This document shows, one piece after another, positions 9,942 through 21,644 of a DNA stretch of 45,090 bases. The notes under the pieces were generated by a model, which searched no databases, was not told where the DNA came from, and worked only from the letters and a program-made list of their open reading frames with translations. The stretch's first letter is position 1. Every line of letters starts with the position of its first letter. The stretch comes from Flavobacteriales bacterium (GTDB lineage: Bacteria; Bacteroidota; Bacteroidia; Flavobacteriales; BACL11), in assembly GCA_002696275.1 (NCBI GenBank), contig NZRO01000046.1, forward strand, positions 8,578 to 53,667, read 5' to 3'. The position numbers and the translations under genes were made by a program.

Positions 9942-10870
9942 ATTTCTTCAGTAATTTTATTAATATGTTCTTTTCTTTTTTGCCATAAAAATATGACAGA
10001 AAATTCAAATCCACCTCTATTATTTGAAGCAATATCTAAATCAGAAATATTTATATCATAACTTATATTAGTAGTTAAGTTATCTTTACTTATTCCAAAA
10101 CCTAGTATTATAGCGTCCTCTAGCCTGTAATATGTGAACGGAATTATTTTAATGTTATCCAATTTAAATTCTGCTTGACTTCCTAAAAGTAGTTCGTTAG
10201 AGACGCCTTGATTAGTATATAACACCTCAGGAATTATTGTAAAATTTGTTAAGTAGTCATATTTTATTCCAAAATAAAGGTTGTTTTTTACAGGAATCTT
10301 TACATTTTCATCTTCATTAAAAGAGTTATTTGGTAGATTTAAATGAAATGATGATATCCCAAAATTATAGGACAGAATTTTATTTGGTAGTGTTTGATAA
10401 CTTAAACCAATTCCAACATCAGGGTAAACAAAATTATCTTTAAGGAATTGTTCTTCATATTCAAATATTAGTTCAGTATAATCAATAGATTTTTGACTAA
10501 ATCCAATAAGGAATCCAAGGCTTAAATTGTTAAGATTTAAAGTATTAAAGTTTTTAGATAGAGCTAGATTAATTTGATTTAAACTTAATTTTGAATCACC
10601 AGACTTATCATTTAAAAACTGAATTCCAAGATTAAAGTCATAAAAAACATTTTTCTCTTCATATGAAGATGAAAAACTAGAAAAAGGAACACTAACTGAA
10701 TTCCATTGTGATTTTCTTTGTATTGAAAATCTTGAATCATTATCTGTAAAATTCCCTATCATAGAGGGGTTTAGGTTCATTCGATCCTTAGTAAATTGAG
10801 AGAAATGAACATCTTGTCCAAATGAAAATTTTATGAATGTAAAGAATAATATGAAATATAAATATTTCAT
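9923..10870 (-). CDS. PorP/SprF-family type IX secretion system membrane protein
   Basis: signal peptide then QDVHFSQFTKDRMNLNPSMIGNF, the family N-terminal signature; beta-barrel pattern. Confidence 0.9.
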   Translation of the reverse strand: MKYLYFILFFTFIKFSFGQDVHFSQFTKDRMNLNPSMIGNFTDNDSRFSIQRKSQWNSVSVPFSSFSSSYEEKNVFYDFNLGIQFLNDKSGDSKLSLNQINLALSKNFNTLNLNNLSLGFLIGFSQKSIDYTELIFEYEEQFLKDNFVYPDVGIGLSYQTLPNKILSYNFGISSFHLNLPNNSFNEDENVKIPVKNNLYFGIKYDYLTNFTIIPEVLYTNQGVSNELLLGSQAEFKLDNIKIIPFTYYRLEDAIILGFGISKDNLTTNISYDINISDLDIASNNRGGFEFSVIFLWQKRKEHINKITEEICPKYL

Positions 10871-13800
10871 CGTATTAAAGTAATATTACCTTTTTCAAAT
10901 AAATATTTTTCTCCAATACATTTGACTTCTAAATAATAATCTAAAACTTGAGGAGATAGAAGCTCCCCATTAAAATATCCATCCCAACTATTGTTTATGT
11001 CTTCAGATGAGTATATTTTTTGCCCAAACCGGTTAAAAATCTCAATTTTAAACTCTGTAATTATTCCATCCTCATCTATAATTTTATAATTATCATTTAT
11101 CAAATCCTCATTAGGACTAAATGCGGTAGGAATTAATATTTTTCTCCTATCACAAAAAACATCTTTTACTTTTATATAAATAGAATCTTCAACTTCACAA
11201 TAATTATTGTAAACAATAATATTATATTGTGTAGAGCTATCTGGAGAAACACTTATAGTATTCAAATTTTCATTAGTGTTCCAAAGTATATTTGCATTGG
11301 TTTCAACATATAACTGTGTAGTTTCTCCTTTATAAATAATAGTATCATGAGCCCAAACAGAGTCTAAAACAGGATAATTAGACACATTTACTAAAATTGA
11401 ATCTAAAATATAACAACCTAAAATATTAGTTGCTTTTACACCATAGTAACTAGTATATGTAGGATATGAAATGAAACTTGAAGAATCGGAGCTAAAAACC
11501 ATATTAAAATCCGAATTCCATTCGTAAGATATTATAGGGTCTAATGAATTTAAGTTATCTACTTTTATAAATACAGAATCATCTTTACAAATTTCAGTAA
11601 TACCACTTATCTCTATCGAAAAATTGTCATTAACTACATTAATACTATCTAAGTCAAAACAATTATCATTATTAACAAAAATGTAAAAGGTCCCCGGAAT
11701 ATTAGTTAAAAAAGTATCAGTAATACTAATGATATTTGAGAAATTAATATTATCAGACCATAATATAGAATTAATACTTCCGCTTGTGTTTGCGGAAAGT
11801 AAAATAGGGTCTTTACAAAAAGTTGTATCTTCACTAGTATTTATATCAATACTATCTACAATAACCAATTGATACAGGGTATCAGAGCAATTTCCATCAG
11901 TCACTATAAGTTCGTATTGTTGAGAATTACTAATATTAACAATAGGGTTTGGTATTGATGTATTATTTAAACCAATGTTAGGCTGCCAAATATAATTAAT
12001 AGAAGGGTTATTTATTGGAAGTATCCCTATTTGAGCTGACTGATTTTTACATATTTCAACATTTTGTAAAGGATAGGAAGAATTAGAAAGAATATATATT
12101 TCTTTGCTAATGGTGTCAGAAAGATTACATGCGTCTAACGAAGAAGTAATAAGAGTTACTAAGTAAATGCCAGGGTTGAAATATTGATGAGTTGGATTTT
12201 CTAATGTGGAGTTGTTTCCATCTCCAAAATCCCAATAAAATGTTGTGTTTGTTGGGATTGTACTTGTATTTGTAAAGTTAATATTGTTATTACACCCAAT
12301 CCAAGGAGCGTTAAAATCTGCTAAAACAATTGGGAAATTAAAATCAAATTTAAATACTCCATTATTACAATTATTTGAATTGTTAGTTGTAGATACAGCT
12401 CCAGGATTTGGTTCTATTGGAAAATCATTATTCCCTCCACATCCAGCACATACTGATTGGTAAATGATTCCTTTTTTGTCAAATCTACTTGTTCCTCCAT
12501 CTACATGTTCTGCGCTTTGACTTCCTCCAAAATAAGTCCCATATACAAGATTATCAAGATTGTCATCTATGACCATAATATAGAAATCATTTCCATCTGT
12601 TGTGTTTTGGTAGGCGTTAGATGAAATTGGCATATTTAAGGTAGAAAGAGAACCGTTACCGGTGGAGCTACCCCACCCAGAAATGTAAATATTATTACAA
12701 ACATCCACTAAAAATGCTGTAGGAGATATATCTGGAGTGCCTTTCCCAGTTCCAAAAACTGTTGATCGTAATAATTCTTCTAAATTATTAGAAAAAACAC
12801 CTATAAACTGACTGGCATCCAAAGTAAAATAATTAGCATTATGAACTAAGCTATCCGATAGAGCTTGGGTTTGCCCAAAAATATATACCTCTTCTTCAGA
12901 GTTTAATTCTACAAAATAAGACTGATCATAGAACTCAGATCCAAAATAAGTTGAGTTTATAATCGAGTTTCCATCAGTCGAAATATGAGTAATAAAAGCA
13001 TCTGCTTCAATTGTATCCTGATAATTACTTTGATAAGCATTTGTTGAAGTTAGAAAATTATTAGAGTTTGTTCCTCCAGTAACAAAAACATTATCAAAAT
13101 TATCTAAAGCTAAAGAATATATTGCATCATCTTTGTCCCCTCCAAGATAAGAACTCCAAATAATAGTGCTTAACTGATTATCTAATTTTAAAATACACCC
13201 TTCCTGAGATCCATTATTACTTTGTTGAAAGGAAGTTGTTGTAGGAAAATCAATAGAATAGGTACAAGTAGCTAGATATATATTATTATTTTTATCAATG
13301 TCAATCTCACCCCTCACTTCATCTGCATAATTTCTTTTCAATTTCTGAGAGGTATTTAACCCATCATTTCCAGTTCCCCCAATGTAAGTAGAAGCTAATA
13401 AACCTCCTCCGTTTGAGCTTAATTTACTAACAATAATATCACTTCCATTAGGAAAGGTAACTCCAAGTCCACTAGGAGAAAACCCATCACCACCATTAAA
13501 AGAATTGTCAAAACACCCTACAGTTGTAGGGTAATCGTCAGATCCTGTTGTGCCAAAAATAAATAATTCATTTAAATTATTTACAATCATACTATGAGGC
13601 AATTCATCCATACTGCCGCCTAAGTATGTGGAGTAAATTCTGTAAGTTCCGGAAGAATCATATTTAGTTATTCCGATATCCGTCCCGCCAGAGCTATTAG
13701 AATAGTTTATCTGATAAGCTCCAATCGTTGTAGGATATCCTAGACCAAAAACAGTGCTCCCAGAGTATAAATAACCGTCATTGTCATAGGTTGCTGTATA

Positions 13801-14556
13801 CCCAAAATTATCAGCCGTGGATCCAGAATATGTAGAAAAAATTAATGTAGGGTCAATAAACAATTTATGATTCTTGTTATATCCATTAGGGAATTCAAAA
13901 GTAAGAATGTTGTTTTTTAATTTGAAACGGGACTTTATTTTTATAGTATCTCCATTAATATATTGATATGAATATGGAGATAGTTCCATTATTTCATTAA
14001 TAGATGTAGATACAATTAGATTTCCATTTTTTAAATAGATCTCGTTTTGACCTTTATATTCTATTTTTATTTTTTTTTCAGAAAAGCTGGGATGAACTAT
14101 TAGGTCATATTTTAAAAAACCTTTTGATGAATAGATTTTTAAATCTATACCATTGTAGAGGTCTTTCTGATATAGTGTTTTATATGAATATACTTTTTCA
14201 GCCCAATTGTTTGTGTTGTAATAATTTTCAAAAAAATAACTACTATCTATCAAACTAGTTTCTAAATTGTCATTAGATTTTAAAAAATTTACTGAAATTG
14301 AGTGAGCGTCTATCCATTTTTCTTCTCTAATAAGATTATGTCTTTCTATTAATTGCTGACTATTATAAAAGCTATATATAAATCTTCCTTTCTCGATAAA
14401 AATACTTCCAGATGGAATTTTAGATTTTGCACAAACAGAGGAAGGAAATTGTCCTTTATTTTCAACAAAAGGATAGCTTTGTTGAGAATAGCTAAAAAAA
14501 GAAACACCCATCATTAGCCTTATAAGCCACAGAGATATTTCTCTATTATTTATCAT
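10867..14556 (-). CDS. large secreted adhesin-like protein: DUF7948/SBBP-type repeats, PKD domain, T9SS type-B (gliding motility-associated) C-terminal domain
   Basis: N-terminal ENKGQFP, repeated STYLGG/IGGTGND segments, PKD motif FYWDFGDGNNSTLENPTHQY, C-terminal IPTAFSPNEDLINDNYKI...IFNRFGQKIYSS...WDG. Confidence 0.92.
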   Translation of the reverse strand: MINNREISLWLIRLMMGVSFFSYSQQSYPFVENKGQFPSSVCAKSKIPSGSIFIEKGRFIYSFYNSQQLIERHNLIREEKWIDAHSISVNFLKSNDNLETSLIDSSYFFENYYNTNNWAEKVYSYKTLYQKDLYNGIDLKIYSSKGFLKYDLIVHPSFSEKKIKIEYKGQNEIYLKNGNLIVSTSINEIMELSPYSYQYINGDTIKIKSRFKLKNNILTFEFPNGYNKNHKLFIDPTLIFSTYSGSTADNFGYTATYDNDGYLYSGSTVFGLGYPTTIGAYQINYSNSSGGTDIGITKYDSSGTYRIYSTYLGGSMDELPHSMIVNNLNELFIFGTTGSDDYPTTVGCFDNSFNGGDGFSPSGLGVTFPNGSDIIVSKLSSNGGGLLASTYIGGTGNDGLNTSQKLKRNYADEVRGEIDIDKNNNIYLATCTYSIDFPTTTSFQQSNNGSQEGCILKLDNQLSTIIWSSYLGGDKDDAIYSLALDNFDNVFVTGGTNSNNFLTSTNAYQSNYQDTIEADAFITHISTDGNSIINSTYFGSEFYDQSYFVELNSEEEVYIFGQTQALSDSLVHNANYFTLDASQFIGVFSNNLEELLRSTVFGTGKGTPDISPTAFLVDVCNNIYISGWGSSTGNGSLSTLNMPISSNAYQNTTDGNDFYIMVIDDNLDNLVYGTYFGGSQSAEHVDGGTSRFDKKGIIYQSVCAGCGGNNDFPIEPNPGAVSTTNNSNNCNNGVFKFDFNFPIVLADFNAPWIGCNNNINFTNTSTIPTNTTFYWDFGDGNNSTLENPTHQYFNPGIYLVTLITSSLDACNLSDTISKEIYILSNSSYPLQNVEICKNQSAQIGILPINNPSINYIWQPNIGLNNTSIPNPIVNISNSQQYELIVTDGNCSDTLYQLVIVDSIDINTSEDTTFCKDPILLSANTSGSINSILWSDNINFSNIISITDTFLTNIPGTFYIFVNNDNCFDLDSINVVNDNFSIEISGITEICKDDSVFIKVDNLNSLDPIISYEWNSDFNMVFSSDSSSFISYPTYTSYYGVKATNILGCYILDSILVNVSNYPVLDSVWAHDTIIYKGETTQLYVETNANILWNTNENLNTISVSPDSSTQYNIIVYNNYCEVEDSIYIKVKDVFCDRRKILIPTAFSPNEDLINDNYKIIDEDGIITEFKIEIFNRFGQKIYSSEDINNSWDGYFNGELLSPQVLDYYLEVKCIGEKYLFEKGNITLIR

Positions 14557-14560
14557 ACTG

Positions 14561-15877
14561 CTATTTTACAAAATTCTGAAGTATTTCAGAGTATTCATTT
14601 CTTACTTTATTAAATTCTTCAGTATTCTCTTCTTTTAAAGGTAGAGAGGGTGGAAGTTCTTGTTTAAAAGGATCAACGTGTTTGCCGTGAACCATAAATT
14701 CATAATGTAGATGAGGTCCTGTTGAATATCCTGTACTTCCAACATATCCAATTATATCACCCTGCTTTACGTACGAACCTTTGCTAATCCCTTTTTTAAA
14801 TTTAGATAAATGAGCATAAAGTGTTGTATACTTTTCGTTGTGTTTTACAATTACACAATTACCATACCCACCTTTTCTTGAAGCATATGTTACGGTACCA
14901 CTTGCGGTCGACATTATAGGAGTTCCTGTACGCGCAGCGTAATCTACGCCATTATGTTTTTTCCATTTTCCAGAGATTGGATGTTTTCTGTGTCCAAAAC
15001 CTGAACTAACTCTGGCGAAATCAATTGGAGATTTTAAAAACGCACTTCTTAAGTTTTTTCCATTTTCATCAAAGTAATCTGCATATTTTTCATTTTCTTT
15101 AAAACGAAATGCATTAATTGTTTTTCCTTTGTGAGTAAATGATGCCGCAAATACTTTGCCAATTCCTACATATTCGTTCTCTACATATTTTTCTTCAAAG
15201 TAAACTATGAAAGAATCTTTAGCCTGAATTTGAAAAAAATCAATTGACCACGCGTAAATATTATTTGATAATACATCTACTAAGGCTGGAGCTTTTTCTT
15301 CTCCTAATTGTTTTGAGATAGAATACCAAAGGCCCCCTCCTTGATTTATGGTTCCTTTTACAATATTTGTTTTAGTAATTACTTCTTTTTCTCCTTCTCT
15401 AACACTTATTGTGTCTCTAAAGTCAAATACAACATACTGGGTTTTTGATTTTTGATATACAAAACACTGAGCCATAGAATTAGAATCTTTAGAGCAAATA
15501 ACAGTGTAGGGTTTTCCGCTTTGTATGTTTCTTAAATCAAATATATTTTTAGAAGCTTGTTCTAATTTATAGATGTCCGTATTACTTATATTATATTTCC
15601 CTAAAATATGACTTATTGCTTGACCCGGATTGATAACTCCTTCAATTACATAATACTCATCGGTTTCATAACTTATTCCTTTTTTTATTTTAACACTATC
15701 TACAGGAACACCTTTTACAATTATTTCATCAATTGTTGGAGGCTCGATTTTTATGGTATCCTTAATTATAGAATTTTCAGACAACCCTTCATCAGAGGAG
15801 TTTTCGTTAGAACAAAAATAAATAAATAAAATAGAGCTTACGAAGGCTATTGAAGCAATAATAAAAATCTTTCGCAT
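14561..15877 (-). CDS. M23-family peptidase (LytM/lysostaphin-like murein endopeptidase)
   Basis: SGFGHRKHPISGKWKKHNGVDYAARTGTPI...GNCVIVKHNEKYTTLYAHLSKF...STGYSTGPHLHYEF. Confidence 0.95.
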   Translation of the reverse strand: MRKIFIIASIAFVSSILFIYFCSNENSSDEGLSENSIIKDTIKIEPPTIDEIIVKGVPVDSVKIKKGISYETDEYYVIEGVINPGQAISHILGKYNISNTDIYKLEQASKNIFDLRNIQSGKPYTVICSKDSNSMAQCFVYQKSKTQYVVFDFRDTISVREGEKEVITKTNIVKGTINQGGGLWYSISKQLGEEKAPALVDVLSNNIYAWSIDFFQIQAKDSFIVYFEEKYVENEYVGIGKVFAASFTHKGKTINAFRFKENEKYADYFDENGKNLRSAFLKSPIDFARVSSGFGHRKHPISGKWKKHNGVDYAARTGTPIMSTASGTVTYASRKGGYGNCVIVKHNEKYTTLYAHLSKFKKGISKGSYVKQGDIIGYVGSTGYSTGPHLHYEFMVHGKHVDPFKQELPPSLPLKEENTEEFNKVRNEYSEILQNFVK

Positions 15878-15943
15878 GTATATTAGATTGGGTTAAATTC
15901 TTGTGCCAAAATACATATAAAAAAGGTCTAAATTTATTTATAT

Positions 15944-16681
15944 TTATTCAGTTATTGACAATGGAAATTTAATATTTTCTGCACTTGTAATTTTAGCGTC
16001 AATACTTCCAACCCAAATTTCTAACTCAACTTTTATTAATAGATGATTTTTGTCGTCAGATACCCAAATAGTTAAATCGTCTTCATTTTTAAATACTCTA
16101 CCCACCTGTACTTTTGGGCAGAATTTAAGACATTTTATATTGCCAATTTCTGTATTTATTGTCTCTTCTCCTAAAAATAATACTTCCATATTATATATTT
16201 CTTCATCTAGAAACATGTTAATAAATAGAGGATCCTTCTTCTTTAATTCAGATGATTTTAAGGACCTTCCAAAAAGAAAGGAAGATAACATATCATAACT
16301 ATTTACATCACATTTAAATTTTCCATTTTGTGTATTTATAATTTTTAAATCCTGATTAAAGAAATATTCTTGATTAATTAAATACCCACCTTCAATATTA
16401 TTTCTTTTAAAATATCTTGGTAATAATGTACGATTATTTACAATAGTTTCATATCTATTTCTAATTGTAAAAAATAAATCTACAAAAGAATTACTTTTTC
16501 CACTTACAATTACTTTTGTTTCTATGCTGTCTTGTGATATAGTATATTTTGCATGTCCACCTCCAAAAAGACCATATCCAATACGATAAGAGCACGATTC
16601 TCCGTCTTTAAATGGTAGTTCAGGATTTTGTGAAAATCCTAGAAAATGCACTAATGACAATAAACACAAGGTCTTTTTCAT
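15944..16681 (-). CDS. DUF3108 domain-containing exported protein
   Basis: signal peptide ending GFSQ; GESCSYRIGYGLFGGGHAKYTI; ORF extends to 16690 with an alternative start. Confidence 0.8.
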   Translation of the reverse strand: MKKTLCLLSLVHFLGFSQNPELPFKDGESCSYRIGYGLFGGGHAKYTISQDSIETKVIVSGKSNSFVDLFFTIRNRYETIVNNRTLLPRYFKRNNIEGGYLINQEYFFNQDLKIINTQNGKFKCDVNSYDMLSSFLFGRSLKSSELKKKDPLFINMFLDEEIYNMEVLFLGEETINTEIGNIKCLKFCPKVQVGRVFKNEDDLTIWVSDDKNHLLIKVELEIWVGSIDAKITSAENIKFPLSITE

Positions 16682-16734
16682 ATTTAACAATATTACGAAT
16701 TTTCAATTTTATTTAAAAATCATTATATTATCTG

Positions 16735-16742
16735 TATCTTTG
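16735..16742 (+). promoter_or_regulatory. -7 promoter box TATCTTTG upstream of dxs
   Basis: TAnnTTTG consensus 8 nt before ATG 16751; no clear -33 box. Confidence 0.55.
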
Positions 16743-16750
16743 CAATTATT

Positions 16751-18673
16751 ATGAATAAGTTTAAAGCTGGACAATTATTATCTAAGATTAATTCACCCTC
16801 TGATTTAAGGAAGTTAAATAAAATAGACTTGCCTCAAGTTTCTGAGGAGTTAAGACAATTTATTATTGATGTGGTCTCCGAAAAAGGAGGGCATTTTGGA
16901 GCTAGTTTAGGGGTAGTGGAGTTAACAGTTGCTCTACATCATACTTTTAATACTCCAGAAGATCAATTAGTATGGGATGTTGGTCATCAAGCTTATGGAC
17001 ATAAGATTTTGACTGGTAGAAGAGACGTGTTTCACACAAACAGAGTTTACAAAGGAATTAGTGGTTTCCCTAAACGATCAGAGAGTGTTTACGATACTTT
17101 TGGAGTAGGACATTCTTCTACTTCAATTTCAGCTGCCTTAGGAATGTCATTAGCTTCTGAGTTGAAAAAGCACAAAAACAAACAACATATTGCAGTTATT
17201 GGAGACGGGTCTATGACTGGTGGAATTGCTTTTGAAGGTTTAAATCATGCTGGAACAGAGGATACTAATATTCTAATCATATTAAATGATAATTGTATGT
17301 CTATTGACCCCGCTGTAGGCGCATTAAAGGAGTATCTGACAGATATTGCAACCTCAAAAACATATAATAAAGCGAAAAATAAGATTTGGAAGATATTAGG
17401 AAAATTAAGTAAATTTGGACCTAACGCTCAAAAGGTAGCTCAAAAGGTAGAGGGAGCTGTTAAATCCTCTTTATTAGGAGAAAGTAATTATTTTGAGTCC
17501 TTAAATTTTAGATATTTTGGACCTATTGATGGTCATGATGTAATGCATTTATCAGATGTTCTTTCTGATTTAAAGAATATTCCAGGCCCAAAGATATTGC
17601 ATTGTATAACAGAAAAAGGAAAGGGATATAAACCAGCTGAAGAAGGTGATTCAACAAAGTGGCACGCTCCAGGATTATTTAATAAAGAAACCGGAGAAAT
17701 AATCTCTAATCCCTCTAAAAAATCTCCACCAAAATACCAGGATGTTTTTGGAGAAACTATTATTGAACTTGCTGAACAGAATGAAAATATTGTAGGAGTA
17801 ACTCCCGCAATGTTAACAGGATCTTCTTTAAATAAGATGTTAGATGTAATGCCAGAGAGGGTATTTGATGTTGGTATTGCCGAACAACATGCCGTTACTT
17901 TTTCTGCTGGCTTAGCAACACAGGGGATGACTCCATTTTGTAATATTTATTCTACATTTATGCAAAGAGCTTATGATCAAGTAATTCATGATGTAGCCAT
18001 ACAGAATTTAGATGTGATATTTTGTTTAGACAGAGCAGGTTTTGTTGGGGCAGATGGAGCAACTCACCATGGTGTTTTTGATATATCTTACTTTAGATGC
18101 ATACCAAATATGATTGTTTCTGCTCCTATGAATGAACAGGAGTTAAGAAATTTAATGTACACTGCTCAACTTCCTAATAAAGGCCCATTTTCTATTAGAT
18201 ATCCAAGAGGAAAGGGGGTAATGATAGATTGGAAAACTCCATTTGAAGAGATTGAAGTAGGGAAAGGAAGAAAAATAAAAGATGGAGAGCAAATTGCAAT
18301 TTTAACCATAGGTAACACAGGAAATTTTGTTGTAAAGGCTGATGTTGACTTTGTAAAGAAAGGTTTTGATATAGCTCATTATGACATGAGATTTGTAAAA
18401 CCATTAGACACCGCGTTATTACACGAAATATTCCAAAAGTTTGAAAAGATTATAACAGTAGAAGATAGTTGCTTACAGGGAGGGTTCGGATCTGCTATTA
18501 TAGAATTTATGACTGATAATAATTATAAATCTGATGTGTTACGATTAGGTATCCCTGATAAATTCATAAACCATGGAACACAGCAAGAATTATATTCGGA
18601 GTGTTATTTTGACGTAAAGGCAATTAAACAGTCTGTTTATAATCTGTTAGGTAGAAAAGCACAAATTATTTAA
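16751..18673 (+). CDS. dxs: 1-deoxy-D-xylulose-5-phosphate synthase
   Basis: GDGSMTGG, FDVGIAEQHAVTFSAGLA, DRAGFVGADGATHHGVFDISY. Confidence 0.98.
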   Translation: MNKFKAGQLLSKINSPSDLRKLNKIDLPQVSEELRQFIIDVVSEKGGHFGASLGVVELTVALHHTFNTPEDQLVWDVGHQAYGHKILTGRRDVFHTNRVYKGISGFPKRSESVYDTFGVGHSSTSISAALGMSLASELKKHKNKQHIAVIGDGSMTGGIAFEGLNHAGTEDTNILIILNDNCMSIDPAVGALKEYLTDIATSKTYNKAKNKIWKILGKLSKFGPNAQKVAQKVEGAVKSSLLGESNYFESLNFRYFGPIDGHDVMHLSDVLSDLKNIPGPKILHCITEKGKGYKPAEEGDSTKWHAPGLFNKETGEIISNPSKKSPPKYQDVFGETIIELAEQNENIVGVTPAMLTGSSLNKMLDVMPERVFDVGIAEQHAVTFSAGLATQGMTPFCNIYSTFMQRAYDQVIHDVAIQNLDVIFCLDRAGFVGADGATHHGVFDISYFRCIPNMIVSAPMNEQELRNLMYTAQLPNKGPFSIRYPRGKGVMIDWKTPFEEIEVGKGRKIKDGEQIAILTIGNTGNFVVKADVDFVKKGFDIAHYDMRFVKPLDTALLHEIFQKFEKIITVEDSCLQGGFGSAIIEFMTDNNYKSDVLRLGIPDKFINHGTQQELYSECYFDVKAIKQSVYNLLGRKAQII

Positions 18674-18712
18674 AGTAAAACCCCTTTATAACAGACGGTA
18701 TTTTTAATTATA

Positions 18713-20053
18713 TTATTTTAAGTTAAAATCTTCCATAAACTTTGTAGTATAATTTCCTTTTCGAAAATCTTCATTTTTCATTAGTTGTTGATGAAACGGA
18801 ATAGTTGTTTTAATTCCTTCAATAATAAATTCATCTAAAGCTCTTTCCATTTTTTGTATTGCTTCTTCTCTTGTTTGGGCAACCGTAATTAGTTTTGCAA
18901 TCATAGAGTCATAAAATGGAGGTATCATATAGTTCGCGTATACATGAGTATCAATTCTTACACCATGTCCTCCAGGGGAATGAAATGAGGTAATCATACC
19001 AGGAGATGGTCTAAAGTCGTTATACGGATCCTCAGCATTAATTCTACATTCGATAGCATGTAATTGAGGCATGTAATTCTTCCCTGAAATTTCAACTCCT
19101 GCGGCAACTTTGATTTGCTCCCTAATCAAATCATAATCAACAACTTCTTCTGTCACGGGGTGCTCTACCTGAATTCTAGTGTTCATTTCCATAAAATAGA
19201 AATTTCTATGCTTATCTACTAAAAATTCAACAGTGCCAACTCCTTCATATTTTACAGCCTCTGCTGCTTTAATCGCAGCTTCTCCCATATCTTTCCTCAA
19301 TTTATTGGTCATAAAAGGAGAAGGTGTTTCCTCTACTAATTTTTGGTGTCGTCTCTGTATAGAACAATCTCTCTCAGATAAATGAGCAGCTTTTCCTCTA
19401 TGGTCCCCAATAATTTGGATTTCAATATGTCTAGGATCTTCAATAAATTTCTCCATGTACATGCCATCATTTCCAAATGCTGCTTTAGCTTCTTGTTTTG
19501 CGCTGTCCCAAGCATCCTTTAAATCACCTTCTTCCCAAACTAACCTCATTCCTTTTCCACCACCACCCGCAGTCGCTTTTAGCATCACGGGGTAGCCAAC
19601 AGTATTTGAGGCTAATTTTTTACAATCTTCAAAATCTTTAATGATCCCATCAGATCCAGGAATAGTAGGAACACCAGCTTTTTTCATTGTTTCTTTTGCA
19701 GCAGCTTTATCTCCCATTCCATCAATCATTTCTGGAGAAGCACCTATAAATTTTATACCGTTCTCACCACAAATCTTTGAGAAGTTTGAATTTTCTGAAA
19801 GGAAACCATAGCCTGGATGTATAGCGTCTGAATTTGTTATTTCTGCAGCGGCAATAATATTTGGTATTTTTAAGTAAGATTCCGAGCTAGCGGCCGGCCC
19901 AATACAAACCGCTTCATCTGCAAATCTCACATGTAAACTTTCAGCATCCGCTTTAGAATATACAGCTACTGTCTGAATGCCCATTTCTTTACAAGTACGA
20001 ATTATTCTTAAAGCGATCTCCCCTCTATTTGCAATTAATATTTTCTTAAACAT
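18713..20053 (-). CDS. accC: acetyl-CoA carboxylase, biotin carboxylase subunit
   Basis: [42 protein letters not shown]. Confidence 0.98.
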   Translation of the reverse strand: MFKKILIANRGEIALRIIRTCKEMGIQTVAVYSKADAESLHVRFADEAVCIGPAASSESYLKIPNIIAAAEITNSDAIHPGYGFLSENSNFSKICGENGIKFIGASPEMIDGMGDKAAAKETMKKAGVPTIPGSDGIIKDFEDCKKLASNTVGYPVMLKATAGGGGKGMRLVWEEGDLKDAWDSAKQEAKAAFGNDGMYMEKFIEDPRHIEIQIIGDHRGKAAHLSERDCSIQRRHQKLVEETPSPFMTNKLRKDMGEAAIKAAEAVKYEGVGTVEFLVDKHRNFYFMEMNTRIQVEHPVTEEVVDYDLIREQIKVAAGVEISGKNYMPQLHAIECRINAEDPYNDFRPSPGMITSFHSPGGHGVRIDTHVYANYMIPPFYDSMIAKLITVAQTREEAIQKMERALDEFIIEGIKTTIPFHQQLMKNEDFRKGNYTTKFMEDFNLK

Positions 20054-20064
20054 ATCTTGTGTTT

Positions 20065-20601
20065 TTAAGAAGGATCAACTAAAAATAGTGGTTGATCAAA
20101 CTCAATAGGAGTAGCATCGTCCACTAAAACCTTTACGATAGTTCCGGAAACTTCTGATTCAATTTCATTAAAAAGCTTCATAGCTTCAATAATACAAATA
20201 GTATCCCCTTCTTTTATTGTGTCTCCAACATTTACAAATGCTGGTTTTTCAGGATCAGAACTTCTGTAAAATGTTCCAATCATTGAAGATTTAATTGTTA
20301 TGTAATTTGAATTATTTTCTTGAGAATCTGTAGTTTTTGTTGGAGATGATTCAGTTGGATTTTCTACAGTAACAACAGTAGGCGGAGCGGCAATTGGAGC
20401 GGCAACCGGAGCTACTACCTGTGGTGTCGCTGTGTGTTGTATTATAGCATTAGGAATGTCTACCTCTCCTCTTCTTTTCTTTGCAGGAGACTTAATTGAA
20501 ATTTTAACTCCTTCAAACTCTAAATCTACTTCTGTAGCTCCAGATTTAGCTACAAACTTTATAAGTTCTTGTATTTCTTCTAATTTCATCTTTTTACTCA
20601 T
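20065..20601 (-). CDS. accB: acetyl-CoA carboxylase, biotin carboxyl carrier protein
   Basis: C-terminal [11 protein letters not shown] biotinylation motif; Ala/Pro-rich linker; ORF track start 20634 probably too long (internal ATGs at 20601 and 20589). Confidence 0.95.
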   Translation of the reverse strand: MSKKMKLEEIQELIKFVAKSGATEVDLEFEGVKISIKSPAKKRRGEVDIPNAIIQHTATPQVVAPVAAPIAAPPTVVTVENPTESSPTKTTDSQENNSNYITIKSSMIGTFYRSSDPEKPAFVNVGDTIKEGDTICIIEAMKLFNEIESEVSGTIVKVLVDDATPIEFDQPLFLVDPS

Positions 20602-20642
20602 TTTAATATGATTTATTAAATATTTTGTATACAAAAATAGTA

Positions 20643-21644
20643 TTATTTATTTGAATCGTATGCCCATTTCAGATATATAGATCCCCATGTAAATCCTCCT
20701 CCAAAAGCAGCAAGTATAATATTGTCTCCTTTCTTTAATTGACTTTCCCATTCCCATAAACACAATGGAATGGTTCCATTTGTTGTGTTTCCATATTTTT
20801 CAATATTTAACATTACTTTGTTGTCTCCAACACCCATTCTTCTTGCTGTTGCATCAATAATTCTTTTATTCGCTTGATGAGGAACTAACCACGCAACATC
20901 ATCCGCATCTAATTTGTTTCTTTTCATAATTTCTTCTGAAACATCTGCCATGTTCTTTACAGCCGCTTTGAATACTGGCTGTCCGTCTTGAAACACAAAA
21001 TGTTCACGATTATCAATTGTTTGATAAGATGCGGGTTTTACAGAACCACCCGCTTTCAAATGTAAAAACTCTCCTCCAGAACCATCACTTCTCAATATGG
21101 AATCCTGAACTCCATATCCTTCTTTAGAGGGCTCCATTAGTACCGCTCCCGCTCCATCTCCGAAGATAATGCAAGTGGTTCTATCAGTATAATCTACAAT
21201 AGATGACATTTTATCGGTTCCAACTACAATTATTTTTTTATAAGATCCTGTTTCAATAAATTTAGAAGCGGTTGAAACTGAATATAAAAATCCTGAACAC
21301 GCAGCCATGATATCATAAGCAAATGCATTAACAGCTCCTACCTTGTCTGCCATTAAACATGCGGTAGAAGGAAAAATCATATCAGGCGTTGCTGTAGCAC
21401 ATAAAATTAAATCAATTTCTTCTGCTTTTGTATTTGTTTTTTTGAGCAATCCTTTAATCGCTTCTGCCCCCATGTCAGATGATCCTAAACCTTCTCCCTT
21501 TAAGATTCTTCTTTCCTTTATTCCAGTTCTTGTTGTTATCCACTCATCATTTGTTTCTACTAAAGTTTCTAACTCTTTATTTGTTAAAATATATTCAGGA
21601 ACATATCCCTGAATACCAGTTATCGCAGCGGTAATTTTACTCAT
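20643..21644 (-). CDS. fabH: 3-oxoacyl-ACP synthase III
   Basis: [12 protein letters not shown] (Cys), VPHQANKRI (His), [10 protein letters not shown] (Asn). Confidence 0.97.
   Translation of the reverse strand: MSKITAAITGIQGYVPEYILTNKELETLVETNDEWITTRTGIKERRILKGEGLGSSDMGAEAIKGLLKKTNTKAEEIDLILCATATPDMIFPSTACLMADKVGAVNAFAYDIMAACSGFLYSVSTASKFIETGSYKKIIVVGTDKMSSIVDYTDRTTCIIFGDGAGAVLMEPSKEGYGVQDSILRSDGSGGEFLHLKAGGSVKPASYQTIDNREHFVFQDGQPVFKAAVKNMADVSEEIMKRNKLDADDVAWLVPHQANKRIIDATARRMGVGDNKVMLNIEKYGNTTNGTIPLCLWEWESQLKKGDNIILAAFGGGFTWGSIYLKWAYDSNK

Noticed and set aside
18715-18729. Perfect 7-1-7 palindrome ATTTTAA-G-TTAAAAT at the accC 3' end
   Set aside because: Entirely A/T arms inside coding sequence (FNLK stop region); expected by chance in this composition, at most a weak terminator element.
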